This document shows positions 26,424 through 35,690 of a stretch of 64,000 nucleotides of DNA, piece by piece. The notes under the pieces are model-generated. The model was not told the origin of the DNA and did not search any database. It saw only the letters and a program-made list of their open reading frames with translations. This stretch comes from Paraclostridium bifermentans (GTDB lineage Bacteria > Bacillota > Clostridia > Peptostreptococcales > Peptostreptococcaceae), in assembly GCF_019916025.1 (NCBI RefSeq), contig NZ_CP079737.1, forward strand, positions 1,178,001-1,242,000, read 5' to 3'. Each line of letters starts with the position of its first letter. Positions within the stretch are counted from its first letter, which is position 1. A program made the translations under genes and the position numbers.

Positions 26424-26987
26424 ATGAATAGCAAAATCAACACAAAGGCTGTAGTTATGTCAGCTCTATTATGTGCTTTAGGAATTATAATACCTATGTT
26501 TTCTCCAATTAAGCTAATTTTAGAACCAGCATCATTTACATTAGCTAGTCATGTTGCTATATTTATAGCTATGTTTATTTCACCAAGCACTGCAGTATTT
26601 GTTACATTGGGCACAACAATAGGTTTTTTATTAGGAGGATTTCCAATAGTCGTAGTAGCTAGGGCATTTAGTCATTTAGTGTTTGTGAGCTTTGGATCTA
26701 TGTATCTAAAGAAAAACAAAAACGTTATATCTAGCATAAAATCATCAATGGGGTTTTCATTAATTATGGGGATTTTACATGCAATAGGTGAAGTATTGGT
26801 AGTTATTCCATTTTATTTTGGGTCAAGCTTATCTCAGGGATATTACGAACAAGGTTTTTTAACATCTGTTTTATTATTAGTAGGGGTAGGAACTATAATT
26901 CATAGTATGTTAGACTTTGGGCTATCAGTTTATATATGGAATGTGATGCCTAAAGAATTAAAAAATATAGATGCAGTTAAAGCATAA
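26424..26987 (+). CDS. niaX: NiaX niacin transporter (ECF S component)
   Basis: A 187-residue membrane protein with about six TM segments and RBS AGGGGG. It opens with the S-component pattern TKAVVMSALLCALGIIIPMF and has the NiaX-like KLILEPASFTLASHVAIFIAMFISP. It should bind niacin and work with the shared ECF ATPase/EcfT module encoded elsewhere. The neighbouring niaR and operator strongly support niacin as substrate. Confidence 0.9.
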   Translation: MNSKINTKAVVMSALLCALGIIIPMFSPIKLILEPASFTLASHVAIFIAMFISPSTAVFVTLGTTIGFLLGGFPIVVVARAFSHLVFVSFGSMYLKKNKNVISSIKSSMGFSLIMGILHAIGEVLVVIPFYFGSSLSQGYYEQGFLTSVLLLVGVGTIIHSMLDFGLSVYIWNVMPKELKNIDAVKA

Positions 26988-27033
26988 AAAAATAACAAGA
27001 TTGGATTTTTTATCTAATCTTGTTATTTTTTTA
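26988..27033 (+). terminator. Terminator after niaX
   Basis: AAATAACAAGATT pairs with AATCTTGTTATTT across a loop, ending in seven T. Confidence 0.9.
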
Positions 27034-27277
27034 TATAAAAATTTAATATATATGTTAAAAATATGTATAAAATAAGATATAATATAAAATATAATAGGAA
27101 ATTTAAAGTAAATGTAGAAAAATATATATAATTTCACAGAAAATTCATATTGAATAGATAATATATATATAAAGCAAATTAGAAATGCATATATAATATG
27201 TTCTAATGGTTACAAAAAAAATACAAATTTAGAAAATTTGTTTTGATTTAGTTTTACAAAAAGAAGGGAGATTAAGT
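27034..27277. other. AT-rich upstream region of the NlpC/P60 gene
   Basis: About 240 bases of very AT-rich sequence with a small hairpin (ACAAATTTAGAAAATTTGT, 27222-27240) and several TATAAT-like boxes (for example 27079-27084). I looked for a ydaO/c-di-AMP riboswitch, common before such hydrolases, and saw no conserved core. Confidence 0.4.
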
Positions 27278-28672
27278 ATGTTTGATAGAAAAATCGCAAC
27301 AGCTATATCAGTAACATCTTTAGGTATAGTACTATCAGGAACTGCTGTATTTGCTGATGCTAAGACAGGAACAGTAACAGCGAGTGCATTAAATATAAGA
27401 AGTGGACCATCTACAAGTAACGAAGTAGTAGGTTATGCAAATAAAGGAGATAAATTACAAATATTAGAAACATCAAATGGATGGTACAAAGTTAAGCTTT
27501 CAACTGGAAAAACAGGTTGGGGAAGCGGAAAATATATAAATGTATCTGGAGATTCAAGTTCAGAAACTCCATCAACTGGAAAAACAGGAACAATAACAGC
27601 GGATGCATTAAATGTAAGAAGTGGACCATCTACAAGTTACGGTAAAGTGACTATGGTTTATAAAGGTCAAAGTGTAACTATATTAGAAAGTTCAAATGGG
27701 TGGCACAAGATAAAGACTCAAAATGGACAAATAGGATGGGCAAGTAGTGATTATATAAGCACATCTGGAAGCTCTGAGAATGGATCTAACAATGGAGGAT
27801 CAACAGAAACTCCAGCTACAGGAAAAGGAACAATAACAGCAAGTGCATTAAATATAAGAAGTGGACCATCTACAAGTAATTCAGTAGTGGGGTATACTTA
27901 TAAGGGCGATACTGTAGATATATTGAGTAGCTCAAATGGATGGTATAAAATTAAAACTCAAAATGGACAAATAGGATGGGTAAGCGGAAGTTATGTAAAC
28001 ACATCTGGAGGTTCAGATAACGGATCTAACAATGGAGGAGGATCAACAGAGACTCCATCAACAGGTAAAGGAACAGTAACAGCAAGTGCATTAAATATAA
28101 GAAGTGGACCATCTACAAGTAACTCAATAGTAGGAAAAGCATACAAAGGAAATACTTTAGATATATTAAGCAGTTCAAATGGATGGTACAAAGTAAAATT
28201 ATCAAATGGACAAGTAGGATGGGGAAGCAGTGATTACATAAGTAAAGGCGGAGAAAGTTCAGGTGGTTCTGAAGGTTCAGGTGGTGGATCATCTGAAACT
28301 AATAAGGCTCAAGCGATAATAAATACAGCTAAAGCTCAACTTGGAAAGCCTTATGTATGGGGAGCTGAAGGACCTAATAGTTTTGACTGTTCTGGATTAG
28401 TATATTATGTATATGGACAACATGGAATAAAAATGCCAAGAACATCAAGAGAGCAAGCTAATGTAGGAACTACTGTAAGCCAATCTCAATTACAACCTGG
28501 GGATTTAATTTTCTCAAGTACTGATGGTAGTGGAGGAGTTAACCACGTAGGTATATATATAGGAAATGGACAAATGATACATGCTCCAAATTCAAATGAT
28601 GTTGTAAAAACTACTAATATAAATTCATCATATTGGCAAAACACATATGTTAAAGCAAAGAGAGTTTTATAG
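27278..28672 (+). CDS. Secreted SH3 / NlpC-P60 peptidoglycan endopeptidase
   Basis: A 464-residue secreted enzyme with RBS AGAAGGGAG. Signal peptide with cleavage probably after VFADA (residue ~28). Four bacterial SH3 domains follow (each with ALNIRSGPSTS ... GWYKVK ... GWG/AS), separated by Gly/Ser/Thr/Pro linkers; these bind wall glycan or peptide. The C-terminal NlpC/P60 domain has the catalytic Cys371 in FDCSGLVYYVYG and His in NHVGIYIG, and cleaves gamma-D-Glu-diamino acid bonds in stem peptides. Probably a growth or daughter-cell separation hydrolase. Confidence 0.95.
   Translation: MFDRKIATAISVTSLGIVLSGTAVFADAKTGTVTASALNIRSGPSTSNEVVGYANKGDKLQILETSNGWYKVKLSTGKTGWGSGKYINVSGDSSSETPSTGKTGTITADALNVRSGPSTSYGKVTMVYKGQSVTILESSNGWHKIKTQNGQIGWASSDYISTSGSSENGSNNGGSTETPATGKGTITASALNIRSGPSTSNSVVGYTYKGDTVDILSSSNGWYKIKTQNGQIGWVSGSYVNTSGGSDNGSNNGGGSTETPSTGKGTVTASALNIRSGPSTSNSIVGKAYKGNTLDILSSSNGWYKVKLSNGQVGWGSSDYISKGGESSGGSEGSGGGSSETNKAQAIINTAKAQLGKPYVWGAEGPNSFDCSGLVYYVYGQHGIKMPRTSREQANVGTTVSQSQLQPGDLIFSSTDGSGGVNHVGIYIGNGQMIHAPNSNDVVKTTNINSSYWQNTYVKAKRVL
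27365..28242 (+). repeat. Four-fold SH3-coding repeat
   Basis: Four near-identical ~200-230-base units each encode one SH3 domain, with the shared core TTAAATATAAGAAGTGGACC and little third-position divergence. Such high identity favours recombination and copy-number change. Confidence 0.8.
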
Positions 28673-28682
28673 ATATTAGGTT

Positions 28683-28717
28683 ATAGGGAGATATTTTCAA
28701 GGAAAATATCTCCCTAT
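28683..28717 (+). terminator. Hairpin after NlpC/P60 gene
   Basis: 16-bp perfect stem (28683-28698 with 28702-28717) and a three-base loop, followed by CGTAATTTT rather than a clean T-run. Confidence 0.65.
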
Positions 28718-28829
28718 CGTAATTTTAAAGTGAATTTTGCGCAGAATTTTTTTATTATTTAAGGTAATACTATAGTGTAAAACTTAAATATATTTTATAA
28801 TTAATTTAGATAAATTTGGAGGTGGAGAA

Positions 28830-31007
28830 GTGAAGAAAAAAGCAACATCTTTAGTTTTAGTGCTTATAATGCTAATTTGTATTACACCGATAAATGCATT
28901 TGCAAATAGCAATCATAAAACTATTGTTATAAATATGAATAGAAGCAATTTTGTAGATTTTCTAGAAATTCCGACGTTAAAAAAACAATTAGAAAATCGA
29001 GGATACATAGCATTGATGAATGTAAGAGGTGACCAAGGTACGGGGGATAATAGGTCATATGCAAGTATCGGAGCTGGGGGAAGAGTAAATACATATAGCA
29101 CAGACTTTAGAGGTTTTAAAGATGCAGACAAAGACAATAAAACTACATATGAAAGTGCTACAGGTAAAAAGGCAAAAGGTGTTAATGATACAGATATTAA
29201 TTTATCTATAAATGATAATTTAGATAAAGGAAAATATGGATCTACATTAGGTGAATTAGGTCAAACTTTAAATAACAAGGATTTAAGTGTTTCAGTACTA
29301 GGAAATGCTGATATAGGAACAAAGCCAGAAGAACTAAATAGAAATATTGCTGCTATGGCAATGGATAACTATGGAAGAATAGATAGTGGTAATGTAGACA
29401 GTATAAATAAAATAGATGATAGCATGCCATTTGGGTTAAGTACAGATTACAATAAGCTAAAAAATGAAACAAAGAACCAATATGATAAAAGCGATATAGT
29501 ATTTGTAGAATTAGGAGATACGTATAGACTAGATTTATATAAACCATATTTAAATGAAAATACATATAAATCTATGGAAAAGAAGATTCATAAAAATATA
29601 GATGAATACTTAAAAGAAGTATTTAGCCTTGTAGATGAAAATGATACTGTATATGTAATGAGTGCATTTCCTAAGGATATAGATTATAAAAATAAAAGAA
29701 GATTATCGCCTGTCGTAAAGTTTGATGGAACTGGAAAAGGTCTATTAACATCAGCAACAACTAGAAGAGATGGTGTAATAGGAAATGTAGACATAGGTGC
29801 AGGGATACTTGCAGACTATAAGTTAACATCAAATAATATGGTAGGAAGAGAACTAGAGAATATAAAAAATGAAGATAATATAAACTTTATCGAAAAAGAA
29901 TATAGTAAAATTGTGAATATTTCAGATGTGAGAAGTGGTATAATTCAATTTTTTATAAACTCTACATCTATAGTATTAGGATTAAGTATAATTTTACTAA
30001 TATTTAGAAAAAAATTAGAAAATAAATATAATAAAAGCATTAAAAAAGCATTTAATATTTTAAAAGAGTTAAGTAAATTTGGTCTAATAATGCCAGTAGC
30101 ATTTTTATTAGCACCTATGTTTAATTTTAACACTAAGATAGGTATTTACTTATCGATATTTGCACTTACTCTAGCTATATACTTTATTTCGAGATTGATA
30201 TTTAAATCAGATAATAAGCAAATTGGATTTTATGTAACTTTATCAATTTTCGTTATAATAGTAGATGCACTATTAGGTTCATACTTAATGAAAAATAGTA
30301 TAATGTCATATGATGCAATAGTAGGTGCTAGATACTATGGAATAGGAAATGAATATCAAGGTATAATTATAGGATCTTCAATAGCTGCAATGTCTATTTT
30401 AATTATAAACAAAAAGTTACCTAAAATAATTGTTCCAATATTATCACTAATAATTTTATTTATTAGTGCATCTCCAACTATGGGAGCAAATGTTGGGTCT
30501 GCTATTTCAGAAAGTGTAGCATTAATATTATTCACAATGCTTGTGTTTAATGTGAAAATAGATTTTAAGAAAGCTATTTTAATTTTATTTGGAGCTGGAT
30601 TGGTTGTATTAGGATTTGCCGCTATAGATATGTTAAGTGGATCGGAATCTCATTTATCATTATTTATTAATCAAATTTTAGTAAATGGACCAACTGCAAT
30701 TTTAGAAACATTTGGAAGAAAAATTTCTATGAACATACAACTTATGCAAAATAGTTCATGGGTATATATAATATACGTAGGTATTATAGGCTTAATAGCA
30801 ACTAGCATTTTTTACAAAAAAGAGTTTAAAGCAATGATGAAAAATGAAAGTTATGGGAAAAAGGCTATAGTGTCAATTGGAGCAGGAGCTATAGTAACAT
30901 TTTTAGTAAATGATTCAGGTGTAGTTTCAGCAGCAACAACTATGTTATATATAATTATACCGTTTTTAATAATTTTAATTAATAAAGTTATATTTAAAGA
31001 AAGATAA
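28830..31007 (+). CDS. Phosphatase-fold membrane protein, tandem copy 1
   Basis: A 725-residue protein from GTG 28830 with RBS GGAGGTG. Signal peptide (to about INAFA), an extracytoplasmic domain of ~360 residues, then about ten TM segments to the end. The outer domain looks like the alkaline phosphatase superfamily: NVRGDQGTGDNRSYASIGAGGRVNTY near the start and LTSATTRRDGVIGNVDIGAGIL near its end resemble the metal-site regions of related actinobacterial and firmicute membrane proteins (TRRPG...D..PT). Substrate is unknown; a lipid-linked or wall precursor phosphate is a reasonable guess. The downstream copy at 31305-33482 is a tandem paralogue. Confidence 0.75.
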   Translation: MKKKATSLVLVLIMLICITPINAFANSNHKTIVINMNRSNFVDFLEIPTLKKQLENRGYIALMNVRGDQGTGDNRSYASIGAGGRVNTYSTDFRGFKDADKDNKTTYESATGKKAKGVNDTDINLSINDNLDKGKYGSTLGELGQTLNNKDLSVSVLGNADIGTKPEELNRNIAAMAMDNYGRIDSGNVDSINKIDDSMPFGLSTDYNKLKNETKNQYDKSDIVFVELGDTYRLDLYKPYLNENTYKSMEKKIHKNIDEYLKEVFSLVDENDTVYVMSAFPKDIDYKNKRRLSPVVKFDGTGKGLLTSATTRRDGVIGNVDIGAGILADYKLTSNNMVGRELENIKNEDNINFIEKEYSKIVNISDVRSGIIQFFINSTSIVLGLSIILLIFRKKLENKYNKSIKKAFNILKELSKFGLIMPVAFLLAPMFNFNTKIGIYLSIFALTLAIYFISRLIFKSDNKQIGFYVTLSIFVIIVDALLGSYLMKNSIMSYDAIVGARYYGIGNEYQGIIIGSSIAAMSILIINKKLPKIIVPILSLIILFISASPTMGANVGSAISESVALILFTMLVFNVKIDFKKAILILFGAGLVVLGFAAIDMLSGSESHLSLFINQILVNGPTAILETFGRKISMNIQLMQNSSWVYIIYVGIIGLIATSIFYKKEFKAMMKNESYGKKAIVSIGAGAIVTFLVNDSGVVSAATTMLYIIIPFLIILINKVIFKER

Positions 31008-31151
31008 AAAATTCGCTTCGCTCATGTCGCCAACGACTTCGTCCGTTGCTCAAAATGTCATTTTTTACTTTCACCAAAATATGGGCGTTACTATATTTCA
31101 TATATTATTCACAAATATTAGTTAACTATAGTTCCCTTAAGCGTAAAAAAT
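31006..31151. repeat. GC-rich dispersed intergenic repeat, copy B
   Basis: Begins at the stop codon of the preceding gene with AAAAAATTCGCTTCGCT, has GTCCGTTGCTCAAAAT at 31041-31056 and ends TTAAGCGTAAAAAAT (31137-31151) at a terminator. The two ends match copy A; the middle is an AT-rich stretch unlike copy A. Confidence 0.75.
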
Positions 31152-31177
31152 AGCGTACTGTGTACGCTATTTTTTTG
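31145..31177 (+). terminator. Terminator between tandem paralogues
   Basis: AAAAAATAGCGTAC (31145-31158) pairs with GTACGCTATTTTTT (31162-31175). Confidence 0.9.
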
Positions 31178-31304
31178 TGCTTAAAAATTTTTATAGAAAT
31201 ATTTACATAAAGTTAACATATTATAAAAAATTATTTAGAGAATAATATAGTTTAAAGGCAAAATATACTTTATAATTAAATTATATATTTTGGAGGTGAA
31301 AAGA

Positions 31305-33482
31305 GTGAATTGTAAAATAAAGAAATTATTTTCAATGATTATTATATTAGTATGTATTATTCCAACGAATATATTTGCTGATAGTAAACATAAAACTATT
31401 GTTATAGATTTGAATAGAAGTAATTTATCTGACTTTTTAGAAATACCTACTCTAAAAAAAGAATTAGAAAATCGTGGGTATATTGCTGTAATGAATATAA
31501 GAGGGGATCAAGGAACCGGTGACAATAGAGCTTATGCAAGTATTGGAGCTGGAGGTAGAGTCAATACATATGATACCGATTTTTCAGGATTTAAAAATGT
31601 GGATAAAGACAATAGTGTAATTTATGAAAGTGCCACAGGTAAAAAGTCAAAAGGTGTAAATGATGTTGATATCAATTTATCTATAAATGACAATTTAGAA
31701 AAAGGTAAATATGGATCTACACTAGGAGCATTAGGGCAAGCCCTAAGTGATAATAAACTAAGCGTATCTGTGCTAGGAAATGCTGATATAGGAACAAAAC
31801 CAGAGGAATTAAATAGAAATATTGCTGCAATGGCAATGGATAACTATGGTAGAGTAGATAGTGGGAATGTCGACAATATAAATAAAAAAGATGATAAGAT
31901 GCCTTTTGGGATAAGTACAGATTATGAAAAGCTAAAAAAGGAAACAAAGAAGTATTACAATGAAAGTGATACATTGTTTGTAGAATTAGGGGATACATAT
32001 AGATTAGATTTATATAAAAAGTATTTGAATGAAAAAACTTATCAAGATATGGAAGGGCAAATACATAAAAATATAGATTCATATCTAAAAGAAGTTTTTA
32101 ATCTTATTGGAGAAAATGATAAAGTATACATAATAAGTGCATTTCCAAAAGATATAGACTATAAAAATCAAAGAAGGTTATCACCTGTTGTTAAATTCGA
32201 TGGAAGTGATAAAGGATTATTAACATCGGCAACAACTAGAAGAGATGGTATAATAGGAAATTCAGATATTGGAGCAAGTATACTTTCAGACTACAATTTG
32301 ACATCAGAAAAAATGGTAGGTAGAAAATTAGATAATATAAAAAATGATAAAAATATAGATTTTATAACGAATGAATACTCAAAAATTGTAAATATGGCTA
32401 GTGTTAGAAGTGGGATAATTCAATTTTTTGTAAACTTTGTATCTATAATACTTCTTTTGAGTATTATATTATTAACTTTTAGAAAAAAAGTAAAAAATAA
32501 ACTTTCAATAAAAGCAGATAGAGTATTTTATCTATTTAAAGATTTAAATAAGTTTGGAATAATAATGCCTGCAGCATTTTTATTAGGTCCTATTTTAAAC
32601 TTAAATTCGAGGGTAGGTATATACACATCTATAGCTTTAATGGGAATAATCATTTATGGTATAGGAAAATTAGTATTTAAAACAGATTTTAAGCAAATAG
32701 GATTTTATGCAACATTAACTATTGTAGTTATTTTAGTTGATGCTGCATTTGGAACATATTTAATGCAAAATAGCGTAATGTCATATAATCCAATAGTAGG
32801 TGCTAGATACTATGGTATCGGAAATGAATACGAAGGTATTGTAATAGGATCTTCAATAGTAGCTATGACTGTTTTAATAATGGATAAAAAATTAAAAAAA
32901 ATATTTGTTCCGATTATATCTGTTGTTATAGTGTTTATAAGCTCTACTCCAGCAATGGGAGCAAATGTGGGGTCTGCTATATCTGCAACACTAGCATTAA
33001 TATTATTTACATTGCTTGTATTTGATATAAAGCTAGATATTAGAAAAATTATATTTGTGTTTATAGCAGTTGGGCTTGTAGTCTTTGGATTTGCAGCAAT
33101 AGATATGCTTAGTGGATCAGAGTCGCATTTAGCACTGTTTATTAATCAAATATTAGTTGGTGGTCCAGCAGCTATAATAGAGACTTTTGGAAGAAAAATT
33201 TCTATGAACATGCAACTTATGCAAACTAGTTCATGGGTATATATAATATATATTGGAATTGCAGGATTAATAATAAGTAAAATTTCTTGTAAAAAAGAAT
33301 TTAAAGCTATTATGAGTGAAGGTAGTTATATTAAAAAAGCCTTAATATCAATTGGAGCAGGTGCCGTAATAACATTTCTGGTAAATGACTCAGGTGTAGT
33401 TTCAGCAGCAACAACCATGTTATATATAATTATACCGTTTTTAATACTTTTAATTAATAAAGTGGTTTTAAAAGAAAAATAA
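31305..33482 (+). CDS. Phosphatase-fold membrane protein, tandem copy 2
   Basis: A 725-residue paralogue of the preceding gene. I chose GTG 31305, six bases after GGAGGTG, matching the start of copy 1; an in-frame TTG at 31290 overlaps the RBS. Same plan: signal peptide, outer phosphatase-like domain (GDQGTGDNRAYASIGAGGR, TSATTRRDGIIGNSDIGASIL) and a multi-pass C-terminal half (AAIDMLSGSESHLALFINQIL shared nearly exactly). The promoter regions of the two genes are also alike (TTTATAATTAA...GGAGGTG), so each has its own promoter. Function unknown beyond likely membrane-surface hydrolysis or transfer. Confidence 0.75.
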   Translation: MNCKIKKLFSMIIILVCIIPTNIFADSKHKTIVIDLNRSNLSDFLEIPTLKKELENRGYIAVMNIRGDQGTGDNRAYASIGAGGRVNTYDTDFSGFKNVDKDNSVIYESATGKKSKGVNDVDINLSINDNLEKGKYGSTLGALGQALSDNKLSVSVLGNADIGTKPEELNRNIAAMAMDNYGRVDSGNVDNINKKDDKMPFGISTDYEKLKKETKKYYNESDTLFVELGDTYRLDLYKKYLNEKTYQDMEGQIHKNIDSYLKEVFNLIGENDKVYIISAFPKDIDYKNQRRLSPVVKFDGSDKGLLTSATTRRDGIIGNSDIGASILSDYNLTSEKMVGRKLDNIKNDKNIDFITNEYSKIVNMASVRSGIIQFFVNFVSIILLLSIILLTFRKKVKNKLSIKADRVFYLFKDLNKFGIIMPAAFLLGPILNLNSRVGIYTSIALMGIIIYGIGKLVFKTDFKQIGFYATLTIVVILVDAAFGTYLMQNSVMSYNPIVGARYYGIGNEYEGIVIGSSIVAMTVLIMDKKLKKIFVPIISVVIVFISSTPAMGANVGSAISATLALILFTLLVFDIKLDIRKIIFVFIAVGLVVFGFAAIDMLSGSESHLALFINQILVGGPAAIIETFGRKISMNMQLMQTSSWVYIIYIGIAGLIISKISCKKEFKAIMSEGSYIKKALISIGAGAVITFLVNDSGVVSAATTMLYIIIPFLILLINKVVLKEK

Positions 33483-33483
33483 A

Positions 33484-33514
33484 AAAATAGCGTATTTTAT
33501 ACGCTATTTTTTTT
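33484..33514 (+). terminator. Terminator after copy 2
   Basis: AAAATAGCGTAT pairs with ATACGCTATTTT, then a T-run. Its stem is very like the terminator at 31145, so it is part of the duplication. Confidence 0.9.
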
Positions 33515-33592
33515 TATCAAGTAACAACTTAGACTAATAAATCATAAATTATAATAAATGAAAAGCACTAGGTAGAAAATGGGGGAGTTTTT

Positions 33593-34006
33593 ATGAAAAA
33601 GCAGAAATTAGGAACAGTTATGTACTCAAATGAAAATAGTGCTAAAGTTAAAATTGAACCTAGCAAAAAACGCTTAAACCTTATAAATTACCAAGGAAAT
33701 AAAGATAATATAATAACTGCAAATAATTATATAGGTGCTAAGCCAGGTCAGTGTGTTTGCATAGAATTTAATAACATAAGATCTTTTAAGTTAATTTATA
33801 TATTGTATATACAGCCAATAATATTTGCTTTGTTAGGATTATTAATTGGATTTTATATGGCGATAGTAATAAAACAACCTAGCTTATTATATGAAGTAAC
33901 ATTTTCTTGTATTGTATGTACTATAGCTATAATATATAAAGATTATTACAAAGAAAAAAATAAAGACGAAATAAATATAAAACCTGATATAATAAAAATT
34001 TTATAA
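33593..34006 (+). CDS. RseC/MucC-like membrane protein (tentative)
   Basis: A 137-residue protein with RBS GGGGGAG. N-terminal ~65 residues form a small beta-rich domain (LGTVMYSNENSAKVKIEP..., ANNYIGAKPGQCVCIEF), then two TM segments (residues ~70-115), and a basic tail. This matches the outline of SoxR-reducing/RseC-MucC proteins, which sit with electron-transport or sigma-factor systems, but the usual cysteine cluster is missing. The call is by architecture only. Confidence 0.5.
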   Translation: MKKQKLGTVMYSNENSAKVKIEPSKKRLNLINYQGNKDNIITANNYIGAKPGQCVCIEFNNIRSFKLIYILYIQPIIFALLGLLIGFYMAIVIKQPSLLYEVTFSCIVCTIAIIYKDYYKEKNKDEINIKPDIIKIL

Positions 34007-34136
34007 ATGATATTAAGAAAGAGATATTTCATAAATAGTTTGGAAAAGCTATATGGAGGTCTCTTTTTTAAATTTATTAGCATTTATTAACATGACGTAG
34101 TATAATTTAATATAGAACAAGTAAGGAGATGATTTA

Positions 34137-35006
34137 ATGAATTTAAATAGAAATGATGAGTGTTGGTGCAAAAGTGGCAAAAAATATAAAAAGTGTCACA
34201 TGGAATTTGATATGAAGTTAGAAGATTTAAAAAGAGCAGGAAATGAAGTTCCAACACATGATATTATAAAAAATAAAGAGCAAATAGAAAAAATAAAAGA
34301 AAGTGCAAGAATAAATAATGAAGTATTAGACTTAGTAGGTGAAAAAATTAAAATAGGTATGACTACTGAGGATATAAATAAAATAGTACATGAATATACA
34401 GTATCTCAAGGGGCGATTCCAGCTCCACTAGATTATGGAGGTTTTCCAAAAAGTGTTTGTACATCTATAAACTCTGAAATTTGCCATGGAATACCTAGTG
34501 AAGATGTTGTATTAAAAGATGGAGATATAATAAACGTAGATGTATCAACTATATACAATGGATACTTTTCAGATGCATCAAGAATGTTTATGATTGGAAA
34601 TGTAAGTGAAAAAGCTAAAAAACTAGTTGAAGTTACAAAAGAATGCTTAGAAAAGGGAATTGAGGCAGTAAAACCTTGGGGACACATTGGAGATATAGGT
34701 TTTGCCATTCAACAGCATGCTGAAAAAAATGGATATTCAGTTGTTAGAGATTTTGGAGGTCATGGTATTGGATTAAGCTTCCATGAAGATCCATTTGTGT
34801 TCCACTATGGCTCAAAAGGAGAAGGAATGGTATTAGTTCCTGGAATGATATTTACTATAGAGCCTATGATAAATGAAGGCGGATATGATTTATACATAGA
34901 TGCTGATAATGAGTGGACTGCATATACGGATGATGGTTCTTTATCTGCTCAGTGGGAACATATGATTTTAGTAACAGAAGATGGAGTAGAGATAATAGCG
35001 AAGTAA
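34137..35006 (+). CDS. map: Methionine aminopeptidase type I with SEC-C zinc motif
   Basis: A 289-residue enzyme with RBS AAGGAGATG. The first ~25 residues form a SEC-C zinc motif (NDECWCKSGKKYKKCH), then a type I MetAP domain with family landmarks: ICHGIPSEDVVLKDGDIINVD, DASRMF, GHGIGLSFHEDP, FTIEPMI and QWEHMI. Metal ligands are the Asp pair, His and two Glu in these motifs. It removes the N-terminal Met from nascent proteins; the SEC-C part probably contacts the ribosome. It may be one of two Map proteins in the cell. Confidence 0.95.
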   Translation: MNLNRNDECWCKSGKKYKKCHMEFDMKLEDLKRAGNEVPTHDIIKNKEQIEKIKESARINNEVLDLVGEKIKIGMTTEDINKIVHEYTVSQGAIPAPLDYGGFPKSVCTSINSEICHGIPSEDVVLKDGDIINVDVSTIYNGYFSDASRMFMIGNVSEKAKKLVEVTKECLEKGIEAVKPWGHIGDIGFAIQQHAEKNGYSVVRDFGGHGIGLSFHEDPFVFHYGSKGEGMVLVPGMIFTIEPMINEGGYDLYIDADNEWTAYTDDGSLSAQWEHMILVTEDGVEIIAK

Positions 35007-35092
35007 AGGAAACGTAAGTAATAATTAACTAATAAAACTAATAAATCATGCATATTTATAGTATTATAAAGTTACTTTCAAAGAGGTGATTT

Positions 35093-35494
35093 ATGACAAG
35101 AGATCAAAGTAAAGTAACCGCCAATAATACTAGTAATAATATTCAACAAAAGTCTGATTGTACTAATAAGAAAAAAGGTTTAGGATTATCTAGATATACA
35201 TATGCAGATTATGTTATTTTATCGTCTACATTAGCTTATGCTATAGGAGAAGAATTAAATGATGAAGATTTAACTCTTTTTATCGTATTTTTAGGTCAAA
35301 TATCAGCTGACTTATCATTAATACGAACTAAAAGAGGGTTATTACCTGTAAACCTAGCTGATAATCAAGAACAAGATATAATTGCGGCAGAGGAAACTGA
35401 GCAAACGATAGAAGATGTAACTTCTGCTGAATTAACTAGAAGTAAAAAAAGAAAAGTTAAAAAAAGAAAAATAAAAAAGAAAAAGACTTTATAA
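35093..35494 (+). CDS. Small protein with hydrophobic core and Lys/Arg-rich tail (paralogue of 59126-59434)
   Basis: A 133-residue protein with RBS AGAGGTG. Polar N-terminus, a conserved middle (LAYAIGEELNDEDLTLFIVFLGQISADLSLI), an acidic stretch and a strongly basic tail (KKRKVKKRKIKKKK). The middle resembles the minus-strand protein at 59126-59434 (FASIIGQEIDDDEDLGILGSFLVALGEELALA), which also has a Lys tail, so the window holds two members of one small family. The look is like the DUF6774 group of Clostridia; the assignment is tentative. Confidence 0.65.
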   Translation: MTRDQSKVTANNTSNNIQQKSDCTNKKKGLGLSRYTYADYVILSSTLAYAIGEELNDEDLTLFIVFLGQISADLSLIRTKRGLLPVNLADNQEQDIIAAEETEQTIEDVTSAELTRSKKRKVKKRKIKKKKTL

Positions 35495-35525
35495 TTGTAT
35501 TATGTTAAGTCTTTTTCTTTTTTAT
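35473..35525 (+). terminator. Terminator overlapping coding end
   Basis: AAAAAAGAAAAAGACTT (35473-35489), still inside the gene, pairs with AAGTCTTTTTCTTTTTT (35507-35523). The Lys-rich tail codons thus double as the terminator arm. Confidence 0.85.
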
Positions 35526-35690
35526 TTTAATATCTTAGTTTTAGAATAATGGGATATTATAACATATAGTTGTTCAAAAAAGAGAATTTTTTATGAATTT
35601 AATAACAATTTCAAAAAAATCAGTGAATTATATTCAATAAATATATATAATTAAATAAGGGAACTTAAAAAAATTAACAGGAGTGATATT

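Noticed and set aside
27034-27277. c-di-AMP (ydaO) or other riboswitch before the NlpC/P60 gene
   Set aside because: Wall hydrolases often have one, but the stretch is almost all A/T with no conserved GC-rich core or terminator.
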